A stretch of 21,744 nt of DNA from an uncultured bacterium (lineage in GTDB: Bacteria; Bacillota; Negativicutes; Acidaminococcales; Acidaminococcaceae), in NCBI GenBank assembly GCA_905215645.1, contig CAJMQS010000034.1:1-21744 (forward strand), read 5' to 3'. This document shows positions 1-7,101 of this stretch, piece by piece (position 1 is the first letter of the stretch; each line of letters opens with the position of its first letter). The notes beneath the pieces are model-generated. The model did no database searches. It was not told the DNA's origin and saw nothing but the letters and a program-made list of their open reading frames with translations. The position numbers and the translations under genes are program-made.

Positions 1-16
1 ACTGGCTTCCATCGGC

Positions 17-44
17 CTATGACGTATGACTTATGACGTATGAC
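17..44 (+). repeat. Four-unit heptamer tract (NTATGAC)
   Basis: Four back-to-back 7-nt units, each ending in ATGAC, occupy this stretch without interruption and run directly into the hairpin at 45-70. Tracts with the same 7-nt period and mostly the same GAC ending recur elsewhere in the window (3130-3143, 6955-6975 inverted, 7110-7137, and a variant at 16530-16564). Function unknown. Confidence 0.75.
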
Positions 45-76
45 GGGGCTGCTGCTCATGCAACAGCCCCCTTTTT
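45..76 (+). terminator. Intrinsic terminator for an upstream plus-strand gene
   Basis: An 11-nt arm (45-55) pairs with 60-70, with one C-A mismatch, around a TCAT loop. Five T residues follow on the plus strand (72-76). The polarity suits a plus-strand gene ending left of the window. The T run overlaps the stop codon of the convergent phosphatase gene. The arm resembles the TGTTGCA hairpins found at five other gene boundaries here. Confidence 0.65.
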
Positions 77-983
77 ATGGATTCTCTTTCAGATAATCTG
101 TCCAGCTTTGGGTGATTTTCCCCTGCTGGAGTCCTTTCACATACGTATAAAACTGCTTCAGCCGGTAGATCTTGTGGTCGTCGATGGTCTGGCGCCACCC
201 TTCCTTATGGGTCATGTGGAGCACGTCCTGTCCCCCCAGGGCATGCTGCCGGGAACAGATGGTTTCCAGACTGTCCTGCTGCCCGTTGAGCCAGATATCC
301 CGCATGATCATGTAGGCGGTGGTCCTTCCCTTCCCGGCCTGACAGTGGAAATGGAGCCAGGCATCGGCCGGCAGGGACTTCTGCCACTGGAGGAAGGCAT
401 CCACTTCTGCCGGTTCCGGCCAGGTATGGTCCGTACTGGCAAACCGGGCGTAGCCCAGACCGAACAGGGCCGCCGCCTGCTGTTCCGTCAGGGCCGCCTG
501 GACTTTTTCCGTTCCCTTATAATGGGGCTTTTTCTTTTTGTCCAGATGGTAGTAGGGTGTTTCCCGGTTTTCTTCCTTTTGCAGACGCCGGGCTTCCTCC
601 TGCCGGATGGCGGCATCGTTTTTCCCCACATTGGCCCAGTTGTTGTCCCCGTACCAGCTTACCGCTGTCCCATTCAAGTACCCGTGATCTTCCTGGCGCA
701 GATCCACCAGGATCACCTGGTTTGGCTGGACACCCTGTTTCTGCAGCTCCTGAGTGAGCGCCGCCAGATTCAGGATGGAAGGCTGGCCGCTGCCGCTCAT
801 CCGGTTGGCAGCATCCACCCGCCAAGACCGGGGCAGCCGGAGCTGGTTGGCCGCATCCAGACGCCAAACGTAACCCTTGGAAGGTTTGACGATATTTGCA
901 ATGGACGGGGCCGCCGCCAGGGCCATCCCCAGTGAAACCTGGCTGAACACCAGCACCCCCGTCACGATTTTCCAAATGTTCAT
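75..983 (-). CDS. Exported PTP-like inositol-polyphosphate phosphatase (cysteine phytase)
   Basis: 302 aa. The P-loop HCQAGKGRTT at residues 213-222 is the CX5R(T/S) signature of cysteine phosphatases: Cys214 would be the nucleophile and Arg220 the phosphate binder. TDHTWP around Asp185 matches the general-acid loop of PTP-like phytases such as Selenomonas ruminantium PhyA, and the DLRQEDHGYLNG segment (94-105) is also typical of that family. The first 24 or so residues form a signal peptide (Lys5, hydrophobic core, ALAAA), so the enzyme should act outside the cytoplasm, removing phosphate from phytate or lower inositol phosphates. A basic KKKK stretch lies at 149-152. The start lies 22 nt after the HAD gene stop, with a weak GGGG-type ribosome site, suggesting co-transcription. 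The family call is strong; the exact substrate is inferred. Confidence 0.88.
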   Translation of the reverse strand: MNIWKIVTGVLVFSQVSLGMALAAAPSIANIVKPSKGYVWRLDAANQLRLPRSWRVDAANRMSGSGQPSILNLAALTQELQKQGVQPNQVILVDLRQEDHGYLNGTAVSWYGDNNWANVGKNDAAIRQEEARRLQKEENRETPYYHLDKKKKPHYKGTEKVQAALTEQQAAALFGLGYARFASTDHTWPEPAEVDAFLQWQKSLPADAWLHFHCQAGKGRTTAYMIMRDIWLNGQQDSLETICSRQHALGGQDVLHMTHKEGWRQTIDDHKIYRLKQFYTYVKGLQQGKITQSWTDYLKENP

Positions 984-1005
984 CTTACCCCACTTCCCTC
1001 TGCAC

Positions 1006-1773
1006 TTACTCTTTTATCCATCCGAACTTCCGGCAGGCATTGAGGATGCCGCCCTTGTCGTTGTCATCGGTGATATAGTCCGCCCTTTCTTTGATCACCG
1101 GCCGGGCATTCCCCATGGCCACCCCAAAGAAAGGTTTCCGGAACATGGTGATGTCGTTGAGTCCGTCTCCAAACACCACTGCATCTTTGGGATCCGCTCC
1201 CATGAGGCCCATGAGCTTTTCGATGCCAGCCCCCTTGTCCACCGGTTCCACCAACCAGGTGTTGTCGATGAAGGGCAGATGGGGCAGCTGCTGCCGGTCC
1301 GCCGGTTCCATGCCCGGCTGTTCCCGGACGTACATGATCTTGTACACATGGTCCAGGCTGCCGATATCCACCGGCTGGACTTTGGTGTTCATATAGTTGC
1401 CCGGATCTTCCCGGGGATAGTCCGCATAAGGGGTATATCGGTCCAGGGTGTTGTCCAGCACTACGGACCAGGGCTGGTTCCGTCCCGTCAGTTCCCGGAG
1501 CAGGGCCTTGGCCGGTGCCAGGGGCAGTCCTTCCATCTCCAGGATCTTTCCGTCCACCGTGAGGCTGTTGCCTCCGTCGGCCACCATGGAATGGATGCCA
1601 TGTTTGGCCGCAAAAGCCGCCGCATCACACTGGAGCCGTCCCGTAGCCAGAGCTACAAAATGCCCCTGCCGCTGGAGCTCATCCACACAGTACTGAGTGT
1701 CTTCCGGCACCTGGCCAGTGATTCCCAGCCCCAAGGTCCGATCGATGTCAAAGAAAAAATATTTTTTATCCAT
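1006..1773 (-). CDS. HAD-superfamily hydrolase (Cof/IIB-type phosphatase)
   Basis: About 255 aa from the chosen start. Motif I is DIDRT (Asp9 and Asp11; the usual Gly before Thr is Arg here). Motif II is LATGR near residue 44. A motif III Lys lies near 180, and motif IV is GDGLND at 202-207, which gives the metal-binding aspartates. The cap of about 100 residues between motifs II and III is the IIB type, whose members dephosphorylate sugar phosphates or small phosphoesters in the cytoplasm. An in-frame ATG six codons earlier (1791) has no ribosome site; the ATG at 1773 is preceded by AAAGGA at good spacing, so it is preferred. It is the first gene of a probable two-gene unit with the exported phytase, which suggests handling of sugar or inositol phosphates, but the substrate cannot be read from the sequence. 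Confidence 0.88.
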   Translation of the reverse strand: MDKKYFFFDIDRTLGLGITGQVPEDTQYCVDELQRQGHFVALATGRLQCDAAAFAAKHGIHSMVADGGNSLTVDGKILEMEGLPLAPAKALLRELTGRNQPWSVVLDNTLDRYTPYADYPREDPGNYMNTKVQPVDIGSLDHVYKIMYVREQPGMEPADRQQLPHLPFIDNTWLVEPVDKGAGIEKLMGLMGADPKDAVVFGDGLNDITMFRKPFFGVAMGNARPVIKERADYITDDNDKGGILNACRKFGWIKE

Positions 1774-1818
1774 GGATTCCATCCTTTTCATTTTGGGTTA
1801 TCTCTGCAATAATTTCCT

Positions 1819-1827
1819 ATTATAACA
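1819..1827 (-). promoter_or_regulatory. Extended -10 promoter for the HAD-phytase unit
   Basis: On the minus strand, TGTTATAAT is a perfect extended -10 (TGnTATAAT). It lies about 45 nt upstream of the preferred HAD start. No good -35 sits at 17 nt, which is common for extended -10 promoters. Confidence 0.5.
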
Positions 1828-1897
1828 CAGTCTCACGCCAAAGGTCTTGACTATGAAAACGACGCGCAGCTGTCACGTTGATGTCGGACTATGGATA

Positions 1898-1951
1898 CAA
1901 CAGTCATAGAAATGAATCAATCGAAGATCTCGTTTCTATGATTTCCTGTTG
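1898..1951. repeat. Imperfect inverted repeat in the 1792-2029 intergenic region
   Basis: CAACAG followed by TCATAGAAA (1898-1912) is mirrored by TTTCTATGA and CTGTTG (1933-1951), giving two stacked stem segments separated by an asymmetric bulge. No T run follows, so it is not a classic terminator. It lies just upstream of the GTAGGGG-type element at 1966. Confidence 0.55.
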
Positions 1952-1965
1952 AGGCTTTGACACCA

Positions 1966-2021
1966 ACGGTGTAGGGGCTTCCCGTGGGAAGCCCGTCCCT
2001 GCCGCCCAGAGGGCAAAAAAA
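1966..2021 (+). repeat. GTAGGGG hairpin element, copy A
   Basis: Begins ACGGTGTAGGGG. It contains a perfect 9-bp stem, GGGCTTCCC (1975-1983) with GGGAAGCCC (1986-1994), then CGTCCCTGCCGCCCAGAGGG and an A run. Related copies lie at 2890-2963 (inverted) and 10367-10420 (same orientation). The shared order (GTAGGG, hairpin, CCGGCCTCCCAGAGGG-like segment, A run) shows they belong to one family. Confidence 0.75.
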
Positions 2022-2029
2022 TCTGCTGT

Positions 2030-2764
2030 TCAAGAATGCAATACATTATTTATATATTGTTCCATCGGAAAAGTATAATCCAGCACAAGATCTTCATCTG
2101 ATATATATAGAGATTCTTGTATGATTTGATCAATCCAATCCGTGACTTGATGGATTGCTTTAGTTCCTTTTAACTTTTTCTGCTTGTTATAGATTACCGT
2201 TACTGCTCCCCAATTCAATTTCCTGTGAAATTCTTCATGGCTGCATAAATTGAAATCATCGGGTTTTACAAGCTGGATCCCAGCACAGATTTTTCTGTCT
2301 GCATTTGTCAGTTTTTGGATTATTTTTCCTCTGTCATGGTGATTACAAACATGCAGGGATAATTTTACCTGGGGCAGTCCCAACTCTTTTGTTTGCTGTA
2401 ATTGGGAAATCTGCTCTTTGATATTCCATATTCCCTTTCGAAGGATGATCCGATCCAGTTTCTTTGCTTCTCTTTCATCTCCGTATATAGTCCAGAATTT
2501 CACTGATTGATTGGTTTCATATCGAATGACTCGAAATATCTGTTCAAGGCTGATGGTTCCCCCATTGCGATTTCTTATGTAAATATGTTCCGGTTCACGA
2601 AAGTAATATTCCATCAATGAATCATACTGCAGCATCCTCAACGGTACTACTGCCATTGATGTATATGTTATAGAATTTGCATTATGGCATTCTTTATTTT
2701 GCAGTTCATCAACGATCAATGGATTCTCCTTCTTCCGCCAACCTTTTCTGCTGACGATTTTCAT
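2030..2764 (-). CDS. AT-rich hypothetical protein, unrecognised
   Basis: I do not recognise this gene. From the ATG at 2764 it encodes about 244 aa: soluble, charged, no signal peptide or membrane segment. The reading frame stays open to 2854, but the extra upstream part is more GC-rich and does not look like protein, and no candidate start (2764, 2656, 2635, 2614) has a convincing ribosome site. The start is therefore uncertain. The body is clearly more AT-rich than the flanking genes, which hints at acquisition from elsewhere. The C-terminal half contains HVCNHHDRGKII followed by a short Gly-containing segment, faintly like the HDR motif of PLD-fold MIT-C-type domains; this is a weak impression only. 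The gene stands alone, closely bracketed by inverted GTAGGGG elements. Confidence 0.55.
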   Translation of the reverse strand: MKIVSRKGWRKKENPLIVDELQNKECHNANSITYTSMAVVPLRMLQYDSLMEYYFREPEHIYIRNRNGGTISLEQIFRVIRYETNQSVKFWTIYGDEREAKKLDRIILRKGIWNIKEQISQLQQTKELGLPQVKLSLHVCNHHDRGKIIQKLTNADRKICAGIQLVKPDDFNLCSHEEFHRKLNWGAVTVIYNKQKKLKGTKAIHQVTDWIDQIIQESLYISDEDLVLDYTFPMEQYINNVLHS

Positions 2765-2889
2765 AATCAAGGAATAAACTGGCAGACAAATTTTTAAGAT
2801 GTGCGGTTCGGACCCGTAGGGACTGCACAACCGGAGGCCTGCCATCTGTACCATAACTCTGACCCTGACGCTGATTCCTTAAAAAAGCT

Positions 2890-2963
2890 GTAGGGGCAGG
2901 ATTTTTTCATCGCTGCCCTCCGGGAGGCCGGGAAGGGCTTGCCTGCGGTGAGCCCTACACCGT
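2890..2963 (-). repeat. GTAGGGG hairpin element, copy B (inverted)
   Basis: Read on the minus strand it begins ACGGTGTAGGGC (at 2963), continues through a GGGCT...AGCCC stem, then CTTCCCGGCCTCCCGGAGGG and an A run. It ends near 2890, where the plus strand again reads GTAGGGGC. It is the inverted counterpart of copy A across the orphan gene 2030-2764. Confidence 0.7.
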
Positions 2964-3129
2964 CTGCGGCGAAACTCCGATAAAATATTTTGATTCCTTT
3001 TCTGGAAAACGATACTGCGTTGCCTGTTCATTGCTGGATACCAGTATACCGTAAGGGTATCTCTCTGACAAGATTGCCGTTTTATTCGTTCACGAGGCTC
3101 CTTCCGCCATGCGGATTCTTTCCTATGGC

Positions 3130-3143
3130 TTCTGACTCCCGAC
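3130..3143 (+). repeat. Two-unit heptamer tract (TTCTGAC, TCCCGAC)
   Basis: Two 7-nt units ending in GAC, matching the period and ending of the longer tracts at 17-44 and 7110-7137. Too short to be convincing alone; listed because of the family. The rest of 2964-3179 holds no gene that I can support. Confidence 0.35.
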
Positions 3144-3179
3144 TGGAAAAGGCTGCTGCCTTCCCAACAGACTCCGCCA

Positions 3180-3208
3180 TTGTTTTTTCTCCCTAGGAAC
3201 GGTACAAT
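3180..3208 (+). promoter_or_regulatory. Sigma-70-type promoter for the proline-rich membrane protein
   Basis: TTGTTT (3180-3185), a 17-nt spacer and TACAAT (3203-3208), 62 nt upstream of the start codon at 3271. Confidence 0.6.
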
Positions 3209-3223
3209 AGATTCTGCCGGCCG

Positions 3224-3235
3224 GACTGATCAGTC
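3224..3235. promoter_or_regulatory. Perfect palindrome GACTGATCAGTC at the start of the leader
   Basis: A 12-bp perfect palindrome flanked by near-symmetric CG and GG bases. It begins 15 nt after the -10 box, where a bound dimeric repressor would block initiation or early elongation. The regulator is unknown. Confidence 0.4.
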
Positions 3236-3270
3236 GGGCGGTACTTCTTCCATAAGAAAGGATTTTTGCC

Positions 3271-3678
3271 ATGCTTCGCAGAATCATGAAATGGCTGACG
3301 GGCTTTCCGGAAGGAAAGCGCCCTGCTGCAGCCTCTTCTTCAAAGGAAAGACCCCATTTCTCTCCCCAGCGTCTCCTGTCCATCATCCTGATTGTTGTCC
3401 TGGCCGCTGGGCTCTTTTTCTGGCACAGCCTATCCGCCAAACGGGCGGAGGAAAAAGCGGCCCAGGAACGGAACCGGATCATGGACCAGCAGAAAACCAG
3501 GCCCAAAACGGCGGCACCGAAGCGGCCTCTCCCCCAATCCGGACAGAAGCAGGCCCCCTCCATGAACAAACAAACCGCCGCACCCCTGCCCCAGCCGACC
3601 CAGCCCCAGGGCCCTGTACCCACCGGACCCAAGGTCAAGGCCCAGACCCCGCCCATGATCCAGCCGAAGGCAAGATAA
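3271..3678 (+). CDS. Small membrane-anchored proline-rich protein
   Basis: 135 aa, not assigned to a family. A basic N-terminus (MLRRIMKW) precedes one hydrophobic segment at about residues 35-53, followed by a charged, probably helical stretch (56-72, AKRAEEKAAQERNRI) and then a Lys/Gln/Pro-rich tail (78-133) of low complexity. This suggests a single-pass protein with an extended tail spanning the periplasm or wall, as in spacers of envelope proteins, although no TonB, LysM or other terminal domain follows. The start is supported by AAAGGA eight nucleotides upstream and by the promoter at 3180. A hairpin right after the stop separates it from the symporter gene. Confidence 0.65.
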   Translation: MLRRIMKWLTGFPEGKRPAAASSSKERPHFSPQRLLSIILIVVLAAGLFFWHSLSAKRAEEKAAQERNRIMDQQKTRPKTAAPKRPLPQSGQKQAPSMNKQTAAPLPQPTQPQGPVPTGPKVKAQTPPMIQPKAR

Positions 3679-3711
3679 AGGGATGTTGCACGTTCTATGC
3701 AACATCTCCTT
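3679..3711 (+). terminator. TGTTGCA-type hairpin terminator
   Basis: GATGTTGCA (3682-3690) pairs perfectly with TGCAACATC (3698-3706) around a 7-nt loop, extended by AAG/CTT-type outer pairs. It begins directly after the stop of the proline-rich protein. Only a short T-rich tail follows, so termination strength is uncertain. Confidence 0.55.
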
Positions 3712-3745
3712 ATCTGTCAACGGCCCCTCCAAAGGAACAATAAGG

Positions 3746-3774
3746 TTGCAACTTTTTCCAGACTATAATACAAT
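3746..3774 (+). promoter_or_regulatory. Promoter for the first symporter
   Basis: TTGCAA (3746-3751), a 17-nt spacer and TACAAT (3769-3774), about 40 nt upstream of the GTG start at 3816. Confidence 0.65.
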
Positions 3775-3815
3775 AGAAATCACTGAATTGTCACATTTTG
3801 AAATGAGGTGTTTTT

Positions 3816-5288
3816 GTGTCTGAGAAATCTGTATCTACAGAATCTTTCAGTTCCCGTCTGGGATTCATCCTGGTCAGCGCCGGCTGCGCCATCGGCATCG
3901 GAAATGTATGGAAATTTCCCTATCTCTGCGGCCAGTTCGGAGGCGCCGCCTTTATCCTGATCTACCTGGTGTTCCTGCTGATCATGGGAATCCCGGTGAT
4001 GGTCTGCGAATTCGCCATTGGCCGGGGCAGCCGCTGCAGCGCCGCCAAAAGCTTCGAGGTGTTGGAACCTCCGGGCACCTGCTGGCACCGGTTCAAGGCC
4101 ATCAGCATCGTTGGCTGCTACATGCTGATGATGTACTACACCACGGTCACCGGCTGGATGCTCTACTACTGCTGGCTTCACATTACCGGTACCTTTGTGG
4201 GCGCGTCTCCCCAGTTCATCACCGCCACCTTTGGGGCCATGCTCAAAGACCCAGCCAACCTTCTGTTCTGGATGGTACTCACCTGCGTACTGGGCTTCGG
4301 GGTCTGCTACCTGGGCATCCAAAACGGGGTGGAGCGGATCACCAAATGGATGATGAGCGCCCTGCTGCTCCTGATGATCGTCTTGGCCGGGCATTCCCTG
4401 TTCCTGGAAGGCGCTGAAAAAGGCATCCGGTTCTACCTGGTCCCCAATTTTGCTTCCCTGAACCAGCTGGGCTGGGGAAACGTAATCTATGCCGCCATGA
4501 GCCAGGCTTTCTTCACCCTTTCTATCGGTATCGGAGCCATGCTGATCTTCGGGGCCTACCTGCCCCATGGCCGGAGCCTTTCCGGGGAAGCAGCCACGAT
4601 TACCGCCCTGGATACCTTTGTGGCCCTCATGGCCGGATTCATCATCATCCCCGCCTGCTTTGCCTTCGGGATCCAGCCGGATGCCGGACCTTCCCTGATC
4701 TTCCTCACCATCCCCAATCTGTTCGTCCAGATGCCGGGAGGCCGCTTCTGGGGCATGCTGTTCTTCGTATTCCTTTCCTTTGCCGCTCTTTCCACGGTCA
4801 TTGCTGTATTTGAGAACATCATTGCCTTTGGCATGAACCTGTACGGCTGGAGCCGGAAAAAGAGCGTAGCCGTCAATGGGCTGGCCATTGTGCTCCTGAG
4901 CATCCCCTGCGTCCTGGGTTTCAACCTGTGGAGCGGTTTCCAGCCTTTGGGCCCGGGGTCCTCTGTGCTGGATTTGGAAGACTTCATCGTCTCCAACAAC
5001 CTGCTGCCCCTGGGAAGCCTGGCCTTTGTGCTGTTCTGTACCAAAAAGAACGGATGGGGCTGGAAAAGCTTCCTGGCGGAAGCCAACGACGGAGAAGGCC
5101 GGAACCTGCCAGCGTCTCTCCACAGCTATCTGCTGTATATCTTGCCCCTGCTGATCATCACCATCTACCTAAAAGGATATTATGACATGTTCAGCAAACA
5201 GGGCCCGGAAGTCCTGGCCAAGTGGCTGATCCTGGCAGCACTGTTTTTGGGATTCATCTTCTACACGGCATCCAGGAAAAAAGCATGA
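3816..5288 (+). CDS. Neurotransmitter:sodium symporter family amino-acid transporter (copy 1)
   Basis: 490 aa, about 12 membrane helices. GCAIGIGNVWKFPY (residues 23-36) is the unwound TM1 motif of the NSS/SLC6 (LeuT-fold) family that binds sodium and substrate; GFIIIPACFAFG (TM7) and LSFAALSTVIAV (TM8) are also family hallmarks. Asp266, early in TM7 (ALDTFVAL), matches the acidic residue that in bacterial Tyt1 and MhsT stands in for chloride, so transport is probably sodium-driven and chloride-independent. Substrate is inferred as a hydrophobic or aromatic amino acid from that subgroup. It starts at GTG with GAGGTG six nucleotides upstream. It has its own promoter, and a terminator separates it from a close paralogue, so each copy may be expressed independently. 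Confidence 0.92.
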   Translation: MSEKSVSTESFSSRLGFILVSAGCAIGIGNVWKFPYLCGQFGGAAFILIYLVFLLIMGIPVMVCEFAIGRGSRCSAAKSFEVLEPPGTCWHRFKAISIVGCYMLMMYYTTVTGWMLYYCWLHITGTFVGASPQFITATFGAMLKDPANLLFWMVLTCVLGFGVCYLGIQNGVERITKWMMSALLLLMIVLAGHSLFLEGAEKGIRFYLVPNFASLNQLGWGNVIYAAMSQAFFTLSIGIGAMLIFGAYLPHGRSLSGEAATITALDTFVALMAGFIIIPACFAFGIQPDAGPSLIFLTIPNLFVQMPGGRFWGMLFFVFLSFAALSTVIAVFENIIAFGMNLYGWSRKKSVAVNGLAIVLLSIPCVLGFNLWSGFQPLGPGSSVLDLEDFIVSNNLLPLGSLAFVLFCTKKNGWGWKSFLAEANDGEGRNLPASLHSYLLYILPLLIITIYLKGYYDMFSKQGPEVLAKWLILAALFLGFIFYTASRKKA

Positions 5289-5293
5289 AAAAT

Positions 5294-5326
5294 GGGCTGT
5301 TGCGCATGCAGCAGCCCTATCTTTTT
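5294..5326 (+). terminator. Intrinsic terminator between the tandem symporters
   Basis: GGGCTGTTGC (5294-5303) pairs with GCAGCAGCCC (5308-5317), including one G-U pair, around GCAT; TATCTTTTT follows. This is the strongest plus-strand terminator among the TGTTGCA-type hairpins. Confidence 0.85.
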
Positions 5327-5397
5327 GCATTCTTCAGCTATTTATTGTAAAATTGTAACATATTAATCATTCGTAGCATAGAAGTGAGGTAGAACTT

Positions 5398-6879
5398 ATG
5401 TCAGAACAGCAAAGCACCCGTGATTCCTTCCAGTCCCGTTTGGGCTTCATCTTGGTCAGTGCCGGCTGTGCCATCGGCATCGGCAATGTATGGAAATTTC
5501 CCTATCTTTGCGGCCAGTATGGAGGGGCTGCTTTCATCCTTCTGTACCTGATTTTCCTGCTGATCCTGGGGATCCCGGTGCTCCTGTGTGAGTTCGCTCT
5601 GGGCCGGAGCAGCCGCCAGAGCGTGGCCCGGTGCTTTGACAGACTGGCTCCTGCCGGCAGCCGCTGGCCTCATTTAAGATACATCGGCATTGCCGGGGTC
5701 ATCCTGCTGATGCTTTATTACACCACGGTCACCGGGTGGATGCTGGATTACTGCTGGCTCCATCTGAAGGGAACCTTTGTGGGCCAGTCTCCAGCCTTCA
5801 TCCAGGCCACCTTCCAGGAGATGCTGGCTCAGCCTCTATCCATGGGATCCTGGACCTTCCTTTCCTGCTTCCTGGGCTTTGTGGTCTGCTACATGGGTCT
5901 GGAAAAAGGCATCGAGCGGATCACCAAGGTGATGATGAGTGCCCTGCTGCTGCTGATGATCGTCCTGGCCGTCCATTCCCTGTTCCTGCCGGGAGCGGAG
6001 AAAGGGATTGAATTCTACCTGGTCCCCCATTTCGCTTCTCTGGAAAAACTGGGCTGGGGAAATGTGATCTATGCTGCCATGAGCCAGGCTTTCTTCACCC
6101 TCAGCGCCGGCAACGGGGCCATGATGATCTTCGCTTCCTATATGGACAAAAAGCGGAGCCTGCCGGGAGAAGCCCTGACCATTACCGCTCTGGACACTTT
6201 TGTGGCCTTGATGAGCGGCTTCATCATCATCCCCGCCTGCTTCGCCTACGGGATCCAGCCGGATGCCGGCCCCTCCCTGATCTTCCTGACCATCCCCAAC
6301 CTGTTCACCCTGATGCCTGGAGGCCGGATCTGGGGCAGCCTGTTCTTTGTGTTCCTGTCCTTCGCCGCCCTTTCCACGGTGATTGCGGTGATGGAAAGCA
6401 TCATTGCCTGTTTCCGGGAACTGCTGGGCTGGGACCGGCCCAAAGCCGCCTGGTTCGTGTTCGGACTCATTGCCCTGGGCAGCATCCCCTGCGTGCTGGG
6501 TTTCAACCTGTGGAGCGGGTTCCAGCCCTTAGGCCCGGGCACCGGCGTCCTTGATCTGGAAGACTTCATCGTTTCCAATAACCTGCTGCCTCTGGGAGGG
6601 CTGACCTTCGTGCTTTTCTGCACCCGGAAGAACGGCTGGGGCTGGAAAAACTTCCTGGGAGAAGTGAACCAGGGGGCCGGGAGAAATCTGGCCGCTAGCT
6701 GGAAACTGTATTATACCTATGGTCTGCCCCTGGTGATCCTGGCCATCTACCTGAAAGGCTACGACGATCTGTTTGCCAAACAGGGCCCCGCCGCCCTGGC
6801 CCAGTGGATGGTCATCGCCCTGGTGTTCCTGGGGTGGATCGGGTATTGCGTGAAGGGACACGGGACGAAAAAAGAATAA
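5398..6879 (+). CDS. Neurotransmitter:sodium symporter family amino-acid transporter (copy 2)
   Basis: 493 aa, collinear with copy 1, with roughly two thirds of positions identical by eye. The TM1 motif GCAIGIGNVWKFPY, the TM7 Asp and the long TM6-TM8 block are retained. Differences concentrate in TM3, the TM3-TM4 loop, TM9 and the C-terminus; the TM6 region reads TLSAGNGAM instead of TLSIGIGAM, placing a polar Asn near the substrate path. That pattern fits duplication followed by a shift in substrate preference. ATG start with TGAGGT eight nucleotides upstream. The 110-nt gap after copy 1 holds a terminator and AT-rich sequence in which I cannot choose one clean promoter. The gene ends just before the composite inverted repeat. 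Confidence 0.92.
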   Translation: MSEQQSTRDSFQSRLGFILVSAGCAIGIGNVWKFPYLCGQYGGAAFILLYLIFLLILGIPVLLCEFALGRSSRQSVARCFDRLAPAGSRWPHLRYIGIAGVILLMLYYTTVTGWMLDYCWLHLKGTFVGQSPAFIQATFQEMLAQPLSMGSWTFLSCFLGFVVCYMGLEKGIERITKVMMSALLLLMIVLAVHSLFLPGAEKGIEFYLVPHFASLEKLGWGNVIYAAMSQAFFTLSAGNGAMMIFASYMDKKRSLPGEALTITALDTFVALMSGFIIIPACFAYGIQPDAGPSLIFLTIPNLFTLMPGGRIWGSLFFVFLSFAALSTVIAVMESIIACFRELLGWDRPKAAWFVFGLIALGSIPCVLGFNLWSGFQPLGPGTGVLDLEDFIVSNNLLPLGGLTFVLFCTRKNGWGWKNFLGEVNQGAGRNLAASWKLYYTYGLPLVILAIYLKGYDDLFAKQGPAALAQWMVIALVFLGWIGYCVKGHGTKKE

Positions 6880-6897
6880 GAAAAAGAAAAAGAAAAA

Positions 6898-6928
6898 GGG
6901 GGTGCTGCACGTTGTGTGCAACACCCCC
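6898..6928 (-). terminator. TGTTGCA-type hairpin with T-rich flank on the minus strand
   Basis: A 13-bp arm (6898-6910) pairs with 6916-6928, with one mismatch, around GTTGT. The plus strand lacks a T run after it, but the A-rich stretch before it (from about 6879) gives a T-rich tail when read on the minus strand. It could stop minus-strand transcription coming from the 10.2-7.2 kb operon. Confidence 0.5.
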
Positions 6929-7071
6929 AAGCTGTAGAGCCGCATAGGGCTCAAGTCTGGAGTCTGAAGTCTGGAGCCGGAGGTTAAATTTGCAAGCAAA
7001 TTTTTGAATATGTAGAACCTTTGGACGAAATGATCTCTCAGATTGATTGCGATTCTGGTTCTACAGAATCA

Positions 7072-7101
7072 AAAGGATCCGTCTAGCCAGGCGGATCCTT
7101 T
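7072..7101. terminator. Bidirectional terminator-like hairpin
   Basis: AAAGGATCCG (7072-7081) pairs perfectly with CGGATCCTTT (7092-7101) around a 10-nt loop, in the middle of the convergent intergenic region. The T run is short, so termination is plausible rather than certain. Confidence 0.45.

Noticed and set aside
17..44. CRISPR-like array
   Set aside because: Units are 7 nt with no spacers, and no cas genes are present in the window.
877..1812. Plus-strand open frame of 311 codons over the HAD gene
   Set aside because: Opposite a gene with all four HAD motifs; no start context or domain on the plus strand.
2800..2850. tRNA-like GGTTCG segment near GTGCGGTTCGGACCC
   Set aside because: Only a T-arm-like fragment; no acceptor, D or anticodon arms can be placed around it.
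2765..2854. N-terminal 30-codon extension of the AT-rich orphan gene
   Set aside because: More GC-rich than the rest of the gene, weak ribosome site, and no protein-like pattern; the region looks intergenic although the frame is open.
2990..3196. Short plus-strand open frame (68 codons) upstream of the proline-rich protein
   Set aside because: No ribosome site, no domain, and it runs through a heptamer repeat and the promoter region.
3780..5123. Minus-strand open frame of 447 codons opposite the first symporter
   Set aside because: Antisense to a gene with clear NSS motifs, and its composition is typical of the complement of hydrophobic codons.
5346..5382. A specific promoter for the second symporter
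   Set aside because: Several TTGTAA and AT-rich hexamers are present, but none gives a clean -35/-10 pair with 16-18 nt spacing, so no single site is annotated.
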